Shown: positions 1 through 10,403 of the stretch, one piece after another
How positions within the stretch are numbered: the first letter of the stretch is position 1
Layout of the letters: each line of letters starts with the position of its first letter
Source: Megalopta genalis
Lineage: Eukaryota > Arthropoda > Insecta > Hymenoptera > Halictidae
Reading direction: 5' to 3'
NCBI RefSeq assembly: GCF_051020955.1
Contig: NW_027476096.1
Coordinates: forward strand, 1,736,001 to 1,800,000
DNA: 64,000 bases
Notes under the pieces: generated by a model
Seen by the model: only the letters and a program-made list of their open reading frames with translations
Databases searched by the model: none
Told to the model about the DNA's origin: nothing
Position numbers and translations under genes: made by a program

Positions 1-261
1 ATACCGCATGCTTATCTCGCGCCTCAAGTAAGCGTTGATCGCCTCCAGTTCATACGAACCATCCGGGATGCTTATCTCCTCATCTTTGTCGTCGAAATAA
101 AATTTATTGTTTCCAATATTCGAACTGATGTTTGGTATCGTGTAATAAGTTTGCAAATCGAGCAGACCCAGTTCGTAGTTAGCATTGCTCAGATCTATAG
201 GCGGGAAGTACTTGGACGATAAGACGCTACTTCTTCCCGATAACGTGAACGTGTAGGACAT
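1..261 (-). CDS. Polinton/adintovirus-like capsid protein, N-terminal part (runs off left edge)
   Basis: Reading the minus strand from an ATG at 261-259 gives 87 open codons that continue past the left edge, so only the N-terminus is seen. The start MSYTFTLSGRSSVLSS, a PP-I-D-L segment and a later IPDGSYELEAIN segment resemble a structural protein found in insect Polinton/Maverick (adintovirus-like) elements. I cannot say whether it is the major or minor capsid protein. It lies downstream of the protease remnant (299-640) and the pX-like protein (642-977) on the same strand, which fits a virion gene block. Recognition is by recalled family pattern, not alignment; no break is visible in the part present. 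Confidence 0.55.
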   Translation of the reverse strand, partial: MSYTFTLSGRSSVLSSKYFPPIDLSNANYELGLLDLQTYYTIPNISSNIGNNKFYFDDKDEEISIPDGSYELEAINAYLRREISMRY

Positions 262-298
262 TCTTGCTGCGGCGTCGGCGGTAGAATGATTAAAAATA

Positions 299-640
299 CT
301 ATGTCAAAGATTCTCGCAAAAATTTTACACACAATTGTCCACATACGCTTTCGTTGTAATTTTGATAATTCTTGCGATTGTATGAGATTACCACGTTCGG
401 TCCGAAGTATCGAATTAATTCGATTGGTGGCTGAAGATTTCCAAAACTATCGAAGTAGCTGATTCGCGACTTGTGCTTTATATATGCGACTCAATGTGTT
501 CTTGGACCATGACTGCTATCCAGATTGACTATTCCTCGTTCATTTATCCATATTTTATTGGGCAATGCATCGAGCATGAAAACTCCGCGAAAATGTGATA
601 ATTTTCTACAGGCAATTTCCAATTCAAGATCCGTCGTTGA
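299..640 (-). pseudogene. Adenain-like (Polinton) cysteine protease remnant
   Basis: The minus-strand frame ending at a TAG (301-299) encodes segments typical of the adenovirus-type maturation protease of Polintons: FRGVFM, ALPNKIW, then a TH (putative catalytic His) segment, AYIKHKSR, YFDSFG, and VCGQLCVKFL with the candidate catalytic Cys. The codon after the TH is TGA (493-491) where the family normally has Trp (THW), so the gene is disrupted at its active site. The upstream start is unclear; the frame is open back to about 640. In the family the enzyme cleaves capsid precursors in virions. It lies between the pX-like gene and the capsid-like gene. Confidence 0.7.
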
Positions 641-641
641 G

Positions 642-977
642 TTATCTACTTTTTCCTTTCGTCTTCCTTTTTTTTTTCTTCATTCCTTTCCCACGCTTGT
701 ACGGTGCAAGATACACTCCACGACCCTCCATGGCACGATTGTGTCGTTCCATTTCTTCCAATTGTTTCTTCGCAGCTTTCGCCTGGTTTATCGTTTTAGC
801 CACTGCAGCAGCACCGCCTGACAATGCCCCCAAAGCTCCCAAGGCAGGAAACTGCAGCGGTAGAAAACCACCTCGTTTGGCAATTGGTAGAATTCTTCCA
901 ATATTGTAGCTACTGTAGTTCTTCTTCTTCTTCTTCCCCTTGACCGCTCGTCGACCCATCTTCCTTATCTGACCCAT
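642..977 (-). CDS. Small basic pX-like protein of Polinton/adintovirus type
   Basis: An open frame of 111 residues. It has a lysine/arginine-rich N-terminus (GRRAVKGKKKKK), a hydrophobic Gly/Ala-rich centre (around residues 35-60, LGALGALSGGAAAVAKTI), then KKQLEEMERHNRAMEGRGVY and a very basic tail. This layout and the GRGVYLAPYK segment match small virion proteins of insect Polintons that have been compared with adenovirus pX/mu core proteins. That comparison is from memory; the role (DNA condensation or membrane interaction) is inferred. The frame is intact although the next gene is broken. The LTR at 989 begins 12 bp beyond its start codon, so its promoter has been cut off or moved. Confidence 0.55.
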   Translation of the reverse strand: MGQIRKMGRRAVKGKKKKKNYSSYNIGRILPIAKRGGFLPLQFPALGALGALSGGAAAVAKTINQAKAAKKQLEEMERHNRAMEGRGVYLAPYKRGKGMKKKKRKTKGKSR

Positions 978-1058
978 ACCTAATCTTGTGTCACGTCCCG
1001 CGACTAAAGCGTTATTGTAAAGTCGGGTCGAGCGCCCGGCGCTCGCAAAATTTTGAAA

Positions 1059-1093
1059 AATGGTGTCAAATTACATCGCAATTTGACACCATT
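1059..1093. repeat. Perfect 14-bp stem-loop inside the LTR
   Basis: AATGGTGTCAAATT (1059-1072) and AATTTGACACCATT (1080-1093) are exact inverse complements around a 7-nt spacer ACATCGC. The second LTR copy keeps the structure at 57573-57607 with one mismatch. A second short perfect palindrome (8-bp arms) lies just upstream at 1029-1045 in this copy only. Confidence 0.85.
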
Positions 1094-1723
1094 TGAGCAC
1101 TCGGCCCTTCAATTTAAAAATCCGAAAATGATCACTAAACTAAAGGGAATCAAAACTAAAAGTGTCAAAAACGTAACATTTCCCGAATATACCATACCGC
1201 TTTTAAAAATAGAACTGTAAACTCACCACGAACGAGAATCACAGCTCGCCGAATAAAAACTCAAACGAAGAAACACTCGTAGACACGGAAAATCAAAAAC
1301 TAATAGTAAAGAGTAATGAACGAACTGTGATTGCACTCGCGACTGGTCTTAGTTAATACAATCGTACCGCACTGTCTAGAACCTAAGACTCAACTGACGC
1401 GACGGCCCAGCAAACGTGGCCATCCCCGCCAGCGAGTGTCCCCACTGAGTCGTTGTGGCGATGGCAATACTCTGGTGGGAAACGCGAAGCAGAAGTTGGC
1501 ACATGGACCGTACGTGACTGCGATAAGGACCGGCGCGCCAGCGGATGCAGATAGGAAAGGTATGCAGCGAGACAGGCCGCGAAGACTCGGTCTCATGCAG
1601 CGGACGTGACTGCGATAACAGTCGGCACACCTGCAAAATCAAGATGGGAATGGAATGCAGCGAGACCGGCCACGAAGACCCAGTCGCACGAGAACCCCCA
1701 CCTGTCTGACTACTGCTTGCGTC

Positions 1724-1730
1724 CTATAAA
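1724..1730 (+). promoter_or_regulatory. Probable LTR TATA box
   Basis: TATAAAA followed by AACACAGGCGAGG and, about 30 bp on, GCAGAAGTCAGTC, an initiator-like sequence. The second LTR has the same arrangement at 58761-58767, which supports a conserved Pol II promoter rather than chance AT-richness. Confidence 0.5.
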
Positions 1731-2104
1731 AACACAGGCGAGGTCCGCAGAAGTCAGTCTACCGAACACAGTGGCCGAAGAGTCAATCGAACAGTTAATC
1801 GTGAACACAGTCCATCGAACACAGTCTATCAAACCAGTGTGTCAAACACGGTCTATCAAACACAGTCTAGCAAACAGAGTCTATCAAACGTGATAATTCA
1901 AAGAGTTCGTTCAAATCAACGGCGAATAATATACGCTAAGGTACTTATAAAAACATTGTAAAACTCAGTGCATGGTTCTTTGTTTTAACGACGAGTTTAT
2001 ATTATTAATAATTCTAAAATTAGTTCATTAGTTAAAATTTGTTAAAGCTGTATTCGAACTTTCAATTTTACTATTTTACTAAATATCAATCAAGCGTGAT
2101 TCTT

Positions 2105-2147
2105 GCAAGGTCGCGAGTTAGCGGGCATAACTATTGCGGCCGAAACA
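2105..2147 (+). repeat. Remnant of BEL 5' LTR (last 43 bp)
   Basis: Matches 8374-8416 at 42 of 43 positions, ending GCGGCCGAAACA. The rest of the LTR is absent upstream, so this copy could not be transcribed from its own 5' LTR. Confidence 0.8.
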
Positions 2148-2164
2148 TTGGTCCTTCGAGCCGG
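2148..2164 (+). other. Candidate primer binding site
   Basis: TTGGTCCTTCGAGCCGG starts at the first base after the LTR end, the position of the tRNA primer binding site in LTR elements. I did not match it to a particular tRNA 3' end. Confidence 0.4.
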
Positions 2165-2692
2165 ATATCAGATTTCGGATTTCGGTATACAACAATCGGT
2201 TACGGAAGTTCAAGCAGCGATTCGTGAAGTGAATCTGAGCAATCCATCGGGACAGGACTGTTTTCTACAATTCACGTCACGACCCTGCCGATCATCGATT
2301 CAGGAGAAGTCAGGCGAGATGTCAAGTCGCAACTTTGTGTCAACTGGGTGACATTGTACATCGGTCGGAGATACAAGGGTGATTGCGGACAGTGGAGCCA
2401 AGCGGTTCAGTGGACCTTTACATCTATCAAAGGTGAAGAGGAGTAGCAAGGTCCAGCGGCAACGGGTGTAACAATAGTTCACAAAATCCACAATTCGGAA
2501 AGGATTCACCGAATCAATTCATCGGAGCGATTCATCATATCGGGAACCAGCACGGCTTGCTGATTCATCATCGCAGCAATTCTCATCGGGCATAACGGCT
2601 GCCGGTCCATAGGAGTGAGCATCACCGGTGTCCTAGTCCTGAGAGTAAATCCTTTCCAACAAATTCGACTTGCGTATTTTATATATTGTAAC

Positions 2693-4495
2693 ATGGAGGC
2701 TGAATTAAAATCTTTAGTTAGTGAGCGTGGTATGATTAAGGCAACGCTTACGCGGTTAAAAATGTTCTTTAAGGAACTCACGGCTGAAACTTCCATAGGT
2801 TCATTGCAAAAAAGGCTTGAAGCGAATTCGGGATTGTACGATAACTTCAATAGAGTGCAAAGCAAGATTGAATTGTTTGTAATGGGCACAGAGGCGGCAG
2901 ATGCTCATGAGATCGAACGGGAGGTATTTGAGGCTACATATTTCGATTTAATTGCGGAAGTAGAGGCGTATATTGCATCTGCACGGTCATCGGGTAACCC
3001 TCAAGGATCCTCAAGTTCACAATTCTCATCTGCCGTGTCTTCCCTTGCAACCCCCGCACAGCTAGCCGTAAAATTACCGACTATTCAGCTGCCGTCATTT
3101 GACGGTAATTATAGCGACTGGGTGAAATTCCGGGACACGTTTCTTTCGCTAATTGATAGCAATGATCTATTATCTGATCTTCAAAAATTTCACTATCTGC
3201 ATACCTCATTAAAGGGAGCTGCTGCTCGTGTGATTCAGTCTCTTGGAATTTCGCACGCTAATTATAAGTTGGCATGGGATGCTTTAAAAACTCGTTATGA
3301 GGATTCGACATTGTTGAAACATCATGTCAATGCGTTGCTGGACTTAGCTCCAGTTTCAAAACAATCGCGAGCGACATTGCGGGAATTTATAGATGATGCG
3401 AATAATCATCTAGCGGCTTTACAATCATTGGCCAGTCCTACAGAAGTTTGGGATGCCCTGGTTGTCCAAATACTGTCCAGAAAATTAGATGTGATTTCTT
3501 TGAGAGAATGGGAGAAGCAGATAGTAACTTCTTCCGGGAAGATTACATTTAAACATTTTGTAGAATTCGCGGAGGATAGGTCGCGATACCTCGAAAATAT
3601 TGCAACTACGCAGGCAGGAGCAGGAGGGTTTGAATGGCGGTCACAAGGTTCGGGCGTTCGTAAATTTGAAAGGTTGACCACTCACGTTTCTAGTGCCAGC
3701 TCACAATGCTCATGTTGCCGCGGTAATCATCCATTATACAAATGTGACAAATTTAAGAAGCTTAATCTTAACGACAAAAAGGAAATAGTTCAAAACTCTC
3801 AACGATGCTACAAATGTTTGGAAACCGGGCATCGGGTACAGAACTGTACACGACGGAATTGCTCTATATGTGATAGGAGGCATCATTCTCTATTACATCG
3901 TGATAGTAAGATCAAACATACTGAGAAGGAGAATGATGATAAGCAGGAATTGTCACCTAATACATCGCAACAGTCATGCATCGCAAATATTGCTAGTGAC
4001 TCGGTTGACTATACCATTTTATCGACTGCCATTGTGTATATAGAAGATTGTAAGGGTCAAAGGCAGGAGTGTAGATTATTATTAGATTCCGGATCTCAAA
4101 CTAATTTCATAACGCTTGAATTTAGCAAAAAATTGGGAATACCATCTATTCCAGTAAAAACGAGGGTTTCAGGATTAGGAAGAATTCCGAACTCAATCAA
4201 AGGTCGGGTAGAGTTAAAGCTGTTTTCCAAATGCAATAGTTTTCGGACTAATATCTCTTGTTTAACTATCAATAACATAACGGAGGACATGCCTAATATG
4301 CCTCTAAACAGATCAGCAATATCAATACCAACAAATATATTTCTGGCGGATTCACATTTTGACAGTTGCAGAAGAGTAGATATGCTCGTCGGCGCTGGTC
4401 TATTTTGGAAGGTTTTGTGTGTCGGTCAACACAAAGCCGGGCCTGAGCTATTATGGCAGAAGACTCAGTTCGGTTGGGTTCTAGGGGGAAAATAG
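2693..4495 (+). pseudogene. BEL Gag and protease part of gag-pol, ended by TAG
   Basis: The ATG at 2693 (MEAELKSLVSERG) is the first in good context; the frame is open further upstream. Seen in order: a helical N-terminus; a BEL-type Gag core (FDGNYSDWVKFRDTF, about residues 138-152); three Cys/His clusters including CSCCRGNHPLYKC (about 339) and CYKCLETGHRVQNC (about 372); and the aspartic protease active site LLLDSGSQTNF (about 462). The frame stops at TAG 4493-4495, yet the same frame is open again at once and continues into RT. The stop is therefore a single nonsense codon or a readthrough site within what reads as one polyprotein. Confidence 0.85.
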
Positions 4496-6238
4496 ACCTG
4501 GTCAGCTAGCCACGCGCCGAATCTCACGAATAGATGTAATTTGCAGGTAGTTACAAATTCCGAATTGCAAGGTCAGCTAGAAAGATTTTGGAAGATAGAA
4601 GAGTTACCGCGTACTAATAATCAAATAGATGACTGTGAAGCGCACTTCTTAGAAACAGCTCATCGGGATTCGAGCGGCCGGTACGTAGTTAGCATTCCAT
4701 TCAAGGATAACCTTACTAAGTTAGGCAATTCACGCGACCAAGCCGAAAGGCGTTTGCTTGCATTAGAGCGAAAAATGGTCAGGCAGCCTGAACTGCGGGA
4801 ACAATATGTTCAATTCATGAATGAGTATGAGACTCTGGGACACATGTCCCAAGTTTCGGATACATATAATGCTTCTGAGTTAAATTATTATCTCCCTCAT
4901 CACGCCGTCTATAAGCATAGCAGTACAACAACAAAACTTCGTGTAGTATTTGATGGTTCGGCTAAATCATCGTCAGGTCTTGCATTAAACAACACACAAT
5001 TGGTAGGTCCCACGGTGCAAAGCGATCTATTCTCGATATTAATTAGATTCCGTTTGCATAAATATGTTTTGAGTGCTGATATAGCTAAGATGTATAGGCA
5101 GGTGTTGGTTGAGGTTAAAGATAGGCGGTTCCAACGGATTCTGTGGAGAAGGAATACGACAGATCCGATTCAGACATATGAACTAAACACGGTGACATAC
5201 GGTACAGCTTCCGCAACATTTCTTGCAACACGAGTATTGCACCAAGTCGGCCTTGAATGTGCGGAACGTTTACCGGAAACTAGTAGAATTATAATTAATG
5301 ATTTCTATGTTGACGATCTGCTGACCGGTACGGAAACCATTTTGGATGCACAAAAATTGAGGGATGAAATAACGAATATTTTAGAACAGGCCGGGTTTCA
5401 GTTGCGGAAATGGGCAACAAATAGTCCAAACATTTTAAAGAACATTTTAGAGTCTGTTGAGGAAAAGGAAATTAACATCGATAAGGATCCAAAGACACTT
5501 GGTTTATTATGGTCACCAGACGAGGATCTACTCAGATTTTCTTTGTCATTCGAGAAACATAGACGAGTTACAAAACGCGTTATTCTTTCGGAAATAGCCC
5601 AGATTTTTTACCCGTTGGGAATCATAGGGCCAATTATCACGCGGGCAAAGATAATAATGCAGGAATTATGGCAATTAAAAACAGGCTGGGACGAATCGAT
5701 TTCTCAGGAGTTGCATACTCAATGGCAGCAGTATCGCAATGATTTACAGGAATTGGTTTCATTAAAAATTCCGCGTGGCGTAGCAATGGGTAAGCTTGAA
5801 AGCACTGAAATACACGGCTTTTCGGACGCATCGGAAAGGGCTTACGGGGCGTGTGTCTATCTTCGGTCCTTGACGACGTCAGGTATTTGGGAAGTACGCT
5901 TGCTTTGTGCAAAATCAAGGGTTGCGCCCTTAAAAACAATTTTTGTGCCTCGGTTAGAGCTTTGCGGGGCATTACTACTAGCTCAATTAGTAGACAAGGT
6001 AAAGCGTGCTTTAAGCATGCCAATAAATAGCATTCGTTATTGGTCGGACTCTGCTGTTACGCTCACTTGGCTAAAACAATCTCCAAGTAGATGGAACACT
6101 TTCGTAGCCAACAGGGTATCGGAGATACAGGTATTGAGTGATAGTGAGCATTGGTATCATGTAGCTTCACAAGATAATCCAGCGGACATGATATCCCGCG
6201 GTACAGCACCTTCTCTCTTGGCGTCCGCTGATATTTAG
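4496..6238 (+). pseudogene. BEL reverse transcriptase and RNase H part of gag-pol
   Basis: Same frame as the Gag part, resuming after the TAG. The first visible Met is at 4541, but the homologous region starts before it, so this is not a separate gene. It contains FWKIEELP, the RT core with LSADIAKMYRQV and the catalytic FYVDDLLTGTE (about 5308-5340), and the BEL RNase H region (EIHGFSDASERAYGACVY and RYWSDSAVTLTWL). The frame ends at TAG 6236-6238 directly before WAGPAWLS. In BEL elements this place normally reads W-W-x-GP, so TGG to TAG is the likely change. The protein copies the element RNA in cytoplasmic particles. Confidence 0.85.
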
Positions 6239-7912
6239 TGGGCAGGTCCGGCATGGTTATCAATGGATTGCAAGCATTGGCCTGAATCAAAGATCCAAAC
6301 GGTCGACGCACCCGAAGAGAGGCAGGTAAATACTACCATGGTTGTTTTTAAAATAGCAGATGATAGTATATTTAAAAGGTTTTCCAGTTATTCACGTTTG
6401 GTGCGAGTAACTGCTTATTGTTTGAGATTCTTTAATAATTTACGGGGATTGCACAAATCCAAGTCAAATCAAATTTACAAAACAAGGGCATTAGCTATAG
6501 CGGAGTTGCGTTTAGCAGAAGAAACTTTCTTGCGCCTTGCGCAGGAAGAAGGTTTTTCGGAAGAGCTATCCGCACTACAGAAAACACGATCGCTTCCCAG
6601 ATCAAGTACATTGCTTTCGCTTAACCCTTTTCTGGACAGTGTAGGATTAATCAGGGTGGGCGGTAGGTTAGGTAAGGCTCCTATAGTATATTCAAAAAAG
6701 CATCCTGTTATACTACCGCGAAAACATCCACTAACGGATTTAATTATCAGATATGAACACATTAGACTTTTGCATGCAGGTAGCGAACTTGTAACGGCTT
6801 CGCTGCGCGAAAAATATTGGCCGTTGGCTTGTAGGCGAAATATAAGGCGCATAGTTAGGAGTTGCGTAAAATGTTTCAAGGTGCATCCGCGGGGTATAGA
6901 ATGTATCATGGGTGAGCTACCTGCTGCTCGAGTGACACCGGCGCGGGCATTTCATACCTGCGGTATTGATTATGCGGGTCCCTTTCTCACTAAGGAAAGA
7001 ACGAGAAGTAAGGTGACTACGAAATCTTATTTGTGCGTATTCGTATGTTTTGTTACCAAAGCTGTTCACCTGGAATTAGCCACAGATCTCAGCACGGAGG
7101 CATTTCTGAATTGTTTTAGAAGATTCATAGCACGTAGGGGTCGATCCCACTGTATTGTTACGGATAACGGAACAAATTTTATTGGAGCTCGAAACGAGCT
7201 AAAGGAATTAGGAACATTGTTAAATAGTAACAAATATAATTCAAAAATTTCGAATTTGTTAAGCGAAGAGCGTGTGGAGTGGCGACTGAGTCCTCCACAT
7301 GCGCCTCATTTTGGAGGATTATGGGAGAGTGGAGTAAAATCAGCCAAATACCATTTAAAGCGAATTATCGGCGAACAGCGGCTAACGTTCGAAGAATTGT
7401 ACACATTGTTAACGCAAGTCGAATCATGTCTAAATTCACGACCAATAAGTCCAATATCATCCGATCCAAATGACTTAAATCCTCTCACTCCTGGGCATTT
7501 TTTAATAGGTGATGCTCCCACCGCATTACCAAGTCATGATCTCACGGACATTAAGACGAATCGATTAAGCAGATTTCAACTAATACAACAGATGTTCCAG
7601 CATTTCTGGCAGCGTTGGAAAAGGGAATATTTGCATCAGTTGCAGCAGCGCTCTAAATGGCGTACATCTTCACCACAGGCATTGGAAGTTGGTACCTTGG
7701 TTCTTATCAAGGAAGATAATCTGCCACCATTGCGTTGGCGTTTGGGCAGGATCAAGGAGCTTCATCTTGGTACTGATGGTGGAGCACGAGTAGCGACAGT
7801 AAAAACTGCGGATGGCATATTCAAGAGGCCAGTTGCAAAATTATGCATGCTACCTATAGAGGACACCGACTCCAAATCAGATGTCAATGATTCGAATATT
7901 GATAAAATCTAG
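6239..7912 (+). pseudogene. BEL integrase part of gag-pol
   Basis: In the same frame after the second TAG, to a TAG at 7912. Features: the HHCC region (HAGSELVTASLREKYW..SCVKC, 6774-6875); the DDE core with GIDYAGPF (about 6962), IVTDNGTNFIGA (about 7155) and the Glu in GLWESGVKS (about 7318); and a C-terminal domain typical of BEL (RWKREYLHQLQQRSKW then LPPLRWRLGRI). All three acidic residues are present. The product would join element cDNA to host DNA. Nothing else is broken within this part, so the whole 1,740-codon frame has only two stops. Confidence 0.85.
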
Positions 7913-7964
7913 ATTATATTGATGAGTTCGTAACCATTAGCTGTTATTTTGAACATGCACAGCT

Positions 7965-8416
7965 TGTTCAAGGTGGGCGGAATGTTGGCGACGCGGGCCA
8001 ACAAGATTTATAGCACCATTGTGGGCGCAGCGGACAACGGATTCGCATCTGGCAAGCGGGTGGCAAGGCCTGCGTATTTTTTCCAACGGGTTTTGGAACC
8101 GGAGCGTCATGGACCCGAGGTTTCCAAGCAGCGAGAAGAGCGGACCGTCTTAACGGTTTTCGGAGGTGCAAACGCAGGCCTTGGGTTTTCCCGCATGCTT
8201 GCCAGACTTCCGCCCCCCGAAGGAGTACGTGCTAGACGCTGAGCCCCCTCCCCCTTCTGCGTAACTGCGTCGTTCGTCAGCGGCGACTACGGGCACGGCG
8301 CACGGAAGGGACCTCTCTTCTCAGAAGACCCTGACAAGCGGCACATCGGAACACACCAACGGCGGTGTCATACGCAAGGTCGCGAGTTAGTGGGCATAAC
8401 TATTGCGGCCGAAACA
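7965..8416 (+). repeat. BEL 3' LTR (452 bp)
   Basis: Begins TGTTCAAGGTGGGCGG 52 bp after the pol stop and ends GCGGCCGAAACA, giving TG..CA ends. The 3' end matches the 5' remnant at 2105-2147. The sequence before it is not a clear purine tract. The 7949-8242 open frame lies within this LTR and is not considered a gene. Confidence 0.75.
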
Positions 8417-9048
8417 AGCATCAAACATGCAGACGTAACCAACCTGATACTATCTCAGCAAATTAAAGACATCAGCAAAGGTAGAAAACCGACGAGAAGA
8501 TTAAACCCATCACCAACAATAGTCATAAGGAAAACCAAAAAAGATAACGCAACCAGTGAAATCATGAAGACCCCCAATCAAGGAAAGGCACAAAAACCAA
8601 ACAAAAACACAAAAAGCAATGTCAATTCCGACTCCAGCGGCTCAGGTAGAGTCAGAACCAGAACCAGAAAAAATGGAAATCGGCATGGAGAGCCACGTGT
8701 CGGGGTGTCCAGAAGGGGGCAGCTGGACAAGGGTAGAGTCTTCAAGAAGAGGGCAGCAAATGAAGGACACGGCAGGCACCGCCATAAAAATAAAACAGAA
8801 ACAGCCGAATTTCAACGACGTCTCCGCTCAGCCAGGCCCCCTGCAGCCCAACGGACCTGGACCATCGACTCGGCAAGCCGGACCCTCGAAAGGCATCCCT
8901 TCGCAAGTGCCTTGTAGTGGGAGCGCGACAACGAGTGGTATCCATACAAAGACGGAGGACGAGCGTCAAAATCCCACCTCTAAATAACAGTAGAGGTACA
9001 TCACTACACTTGTGGAACATAGAAAATCAAATTACATATAGAACATTA
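8417..9048 (+). mobile_element. LINE-E fragment (ORF1 piece joined to ORF2 piece)
   Basis: 8417-8985 is nearly identical to 42796-43363 (ORF1 of LINE E). It then jumps to sequence identical to 44937-45001 (endonuclease part of ORF2), so about 1.57 kb is missing. The left edge is the BEL LTR and the right edge is a T/A-rich stretch before the captured ORF. The open frames across it (8390-8917, 8619-8987) are parts of ORF1 and carry the same internal frame disruption as the longer copy. Confidence 0.85.
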
Positions 9049-9200
9049 GAATGTATAAAAAAAAAAAAAAAAATTTTATTTTATTATTATAGAAAATGTA
9101 TATTGATAAGATAGGCTAAGATAGACTAAGTACGCGTTGTATATAACAATAATCAGAAAATTTAAAGATAACTTAGATATGTAGTGTGGGCCGGGCGATT
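9049..9200 (+). other. Leader of the captured ORF, with A-run
   Basis: About 150 bp with a run of 16-17 A at its left side, then AT-rich sequence (TAGGCTAAGATAGACTAAG) up to the ATG at 9201. It matches no LINE copy in the window. It may be the untranslated leader of the captured gene, and the A-run could mark an older retrotransposition edge; neither can be shown here. Confidence 0.4.
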
Positions 9201-10403
9201 ATGGCTAGCACTAATAAAGAGGGAATGGATCAACTTGCTTCAGAGATGCGTCGCAGTTCAGCTAGGCGAACCACTCCCCGTGGCCGAGGCTCGGGAGGAA
9301 GAGTGCGGCACCAGCGAGCACGTGTCGAAAAGCTACGAGAGGAAAAAGGAAACGTTGCGAGCATAGATCTCGCCAAAGCTTTACATCAGAAATTATACCC
9401 TGGAGTTTCGTCAGCACAGTCAGCCGCTGAAAGAATGGAGGCTACTGCTACGCTCCGCGCAATAACGCTCTGCGTTACCACGCGCTCCATGGGGTTTGGC
9501 ACAGTAAATATTTTTATCGCATTACTTGACTTACATAACGTGCCTAACAGAGGATCAGTTTATCAGATGTACCGCGTATCTCTCGCTTTATTTGAAGCTA
9601 AAATGCAAAAGTGCCAAGAGGCTGTTTCTGTAATCACAGATCATGCAGATCTGTATGAACACTTGAACAACAGTTCAGACTTTATGAGAAACTGCAGGTC
9701 CAGGGCAGTCATGCCCGATCCCATAGTGCGACCCATAAACGCTCTCGGTCCCATCAAGGTGTACGATAGTATTTACTATCCCAAGATAGCTGTCGAAAGA
9801 CACGATAGCAATGGACGGTTCATACCACAGAGTGAGAGGGTTTTATTTTCTAATCTACGACGAACAGTTGTTGCTCTGGCGGACAATAATGTAGCCATAG
9901 AGCACCGTCGTCGCTTCCATGAAAACAATCCTATGCCTGGATGCAAATGGAACGACCAACACGTCCTGTTGAACCCCGACGATATCATCTCGGGTGATTA
10001 CAATCTAGACCATCTCATAGAAGACATGGATGACATTCAGGCCAAAGTGGCCTTCTTAGCTAAGAAGTCACCTAAATACTTCACGGAACCCGTCAACTTT
10101 AGCCCTGAAGGAAACAAATCATTACTGGCCTCCAACTATCAAGCCGGAATGAAGGTTAAGGACCGTAACGTTAATGAAACACTCGCTGATTATGTCCAAC
10201 GTATGCGAGTTGATGGATACATCTCCGATTTCGAAAATCTACAACGGCTAACTGGCGCGGAGCAGCTCAACGCAGCATTATGCCTGTTAGGAGAGAGACC
10301 AACCACAACTGCGGCCATGTACCCTGTATATGCGAATCGGGACGCTACTTGTAGTGTCGAGACCAGAAATATGTCCTACAAAGCGGCACGAAGCATTACT
10401 TAA
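9201..10403 (+). CDS. Unrecognised 400-residue ORF captured by the LINE (possible viral nucleocapsid-type protein), copy 1
   Basis: ATG at 9201 (GATTATGGCTAGC); the frame is also open 15 bp upstream without ATG. It has 400 codons with no interruption. The N-terminus is Arg-rich (RRSSARRTTPRGRGSGGRVR, residues about 18-37), then mostly helical sequence with LYPGVSSAQSAAERMEAT, DPIVRPINALGPIKVYD and GEYs absent. There is no zinc knuckle, DDE, RT or membrane segment. I do not recognise the family. Size, basic head and lack of enzymatic motifs would suit an RNA-virus nucleocapsid or coat protein, which is only an inference. The stop codon is supplied by LINE-A sequence at the junction, so the natural C-terminus may be missing. 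Two more copies lie at 22294 and 47597. Confidence 0.6.
   Translation: MASTNKEGMDQLASEMRRSSARRTTPRGRGSGGRVRHQRARVEKLREEKGNVASIDLAKALHQKLYPGVSSAQSAAERMEATATLRAITLCVTTRSMGFGTVNIFIALLDLHNVPNRGSVYQMYRVSLALFEAKMQKCQEAVSVITDHADLYEHLNNSSDFMRNCRSRAVMPDPIVRPINALGPIKVYDSIYYPKIAVERHDSNGRFIPQSERVLFSNLRRTVVALADNNVAIEHRRRFHENNPMPGCKWNDQHVLLNPDDIISGDYNLDHLIEDMDDIQAKVAFLAKKSPKYFTEPVNFSPEGNKSLLASNYQAGMKVKDRNVNETLADYVQRMRVDGYISDFENLQRLTGAEQLNAALCLLGERPTTTAAMYPVYANRDATCSVETRNMSYKAARSIT

Larger units (their letters stand above)
989..2104 (+). mobile_element. LTR fragment, TGTCACGTCCCG family (Gypsy-type)
   Basis: Starts with TGTCACGTCCCG, the exact inverse complement of the CGGGACGTGACA that ends the LTR pieces at 61815-62085. 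A related copy starts at 57489 with the same opening, the same stem-loop, the same GC-rich subrepeats (GCAGCGAGACAGG..GCGAAGACTC blocks around 1560-1700) and the same TATA region, so the family is repeated here. No matching LTR 3' end is seen; the sequence stops where the BEL 5' LTR remnant begins (2105). The 1331-1609 and 1606-1893 open frames in it have no recognisable product. Gypsy assignment is an inference from the gag/env remnants near 61.8 kb. Confidence 0.6.
2105..8416 (+). mobile_element. BEL/Pao LTR retrotransposon, nearly complete
   Basis: One gag-pro-RT-RNaseH-integrase frame (2693-7912) is followed by a 452-bp LTR (7965-8416, TGTTC..AACA). The 43 bp at 2105-2147 match the last 43 bp of that LTR with one difference (GCGGG versus GTGGG) and are followed by a primer-binding-site-like sequence, so the 5' LTR has lost all but its end. 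The junction at 2104/2105 meets an unrelated LTR and 8416/8417 meets LINE-E sequence; no target duplication is visible. Confidence 0.85.

Noticed and set aside
642..909. Plus-strand open frames over the pX-like gene
   Set aside because: Antisense shadows; the minus-strand protein has recognisable features and they do not.
1331..1893. Open frames within the LTR at 1331-1609, 1376-1642 and 1606-1893
   Set aside because: They lie in LTR subrepeats, have no recognisable product, and are not kept open in the second LTR copy.
8390..8917. Separate gene starting in the BEL LTR end
   Set aside because: It is the LINE-E ORF1 frame that happens to be open into the LTR; the start codon is not native.
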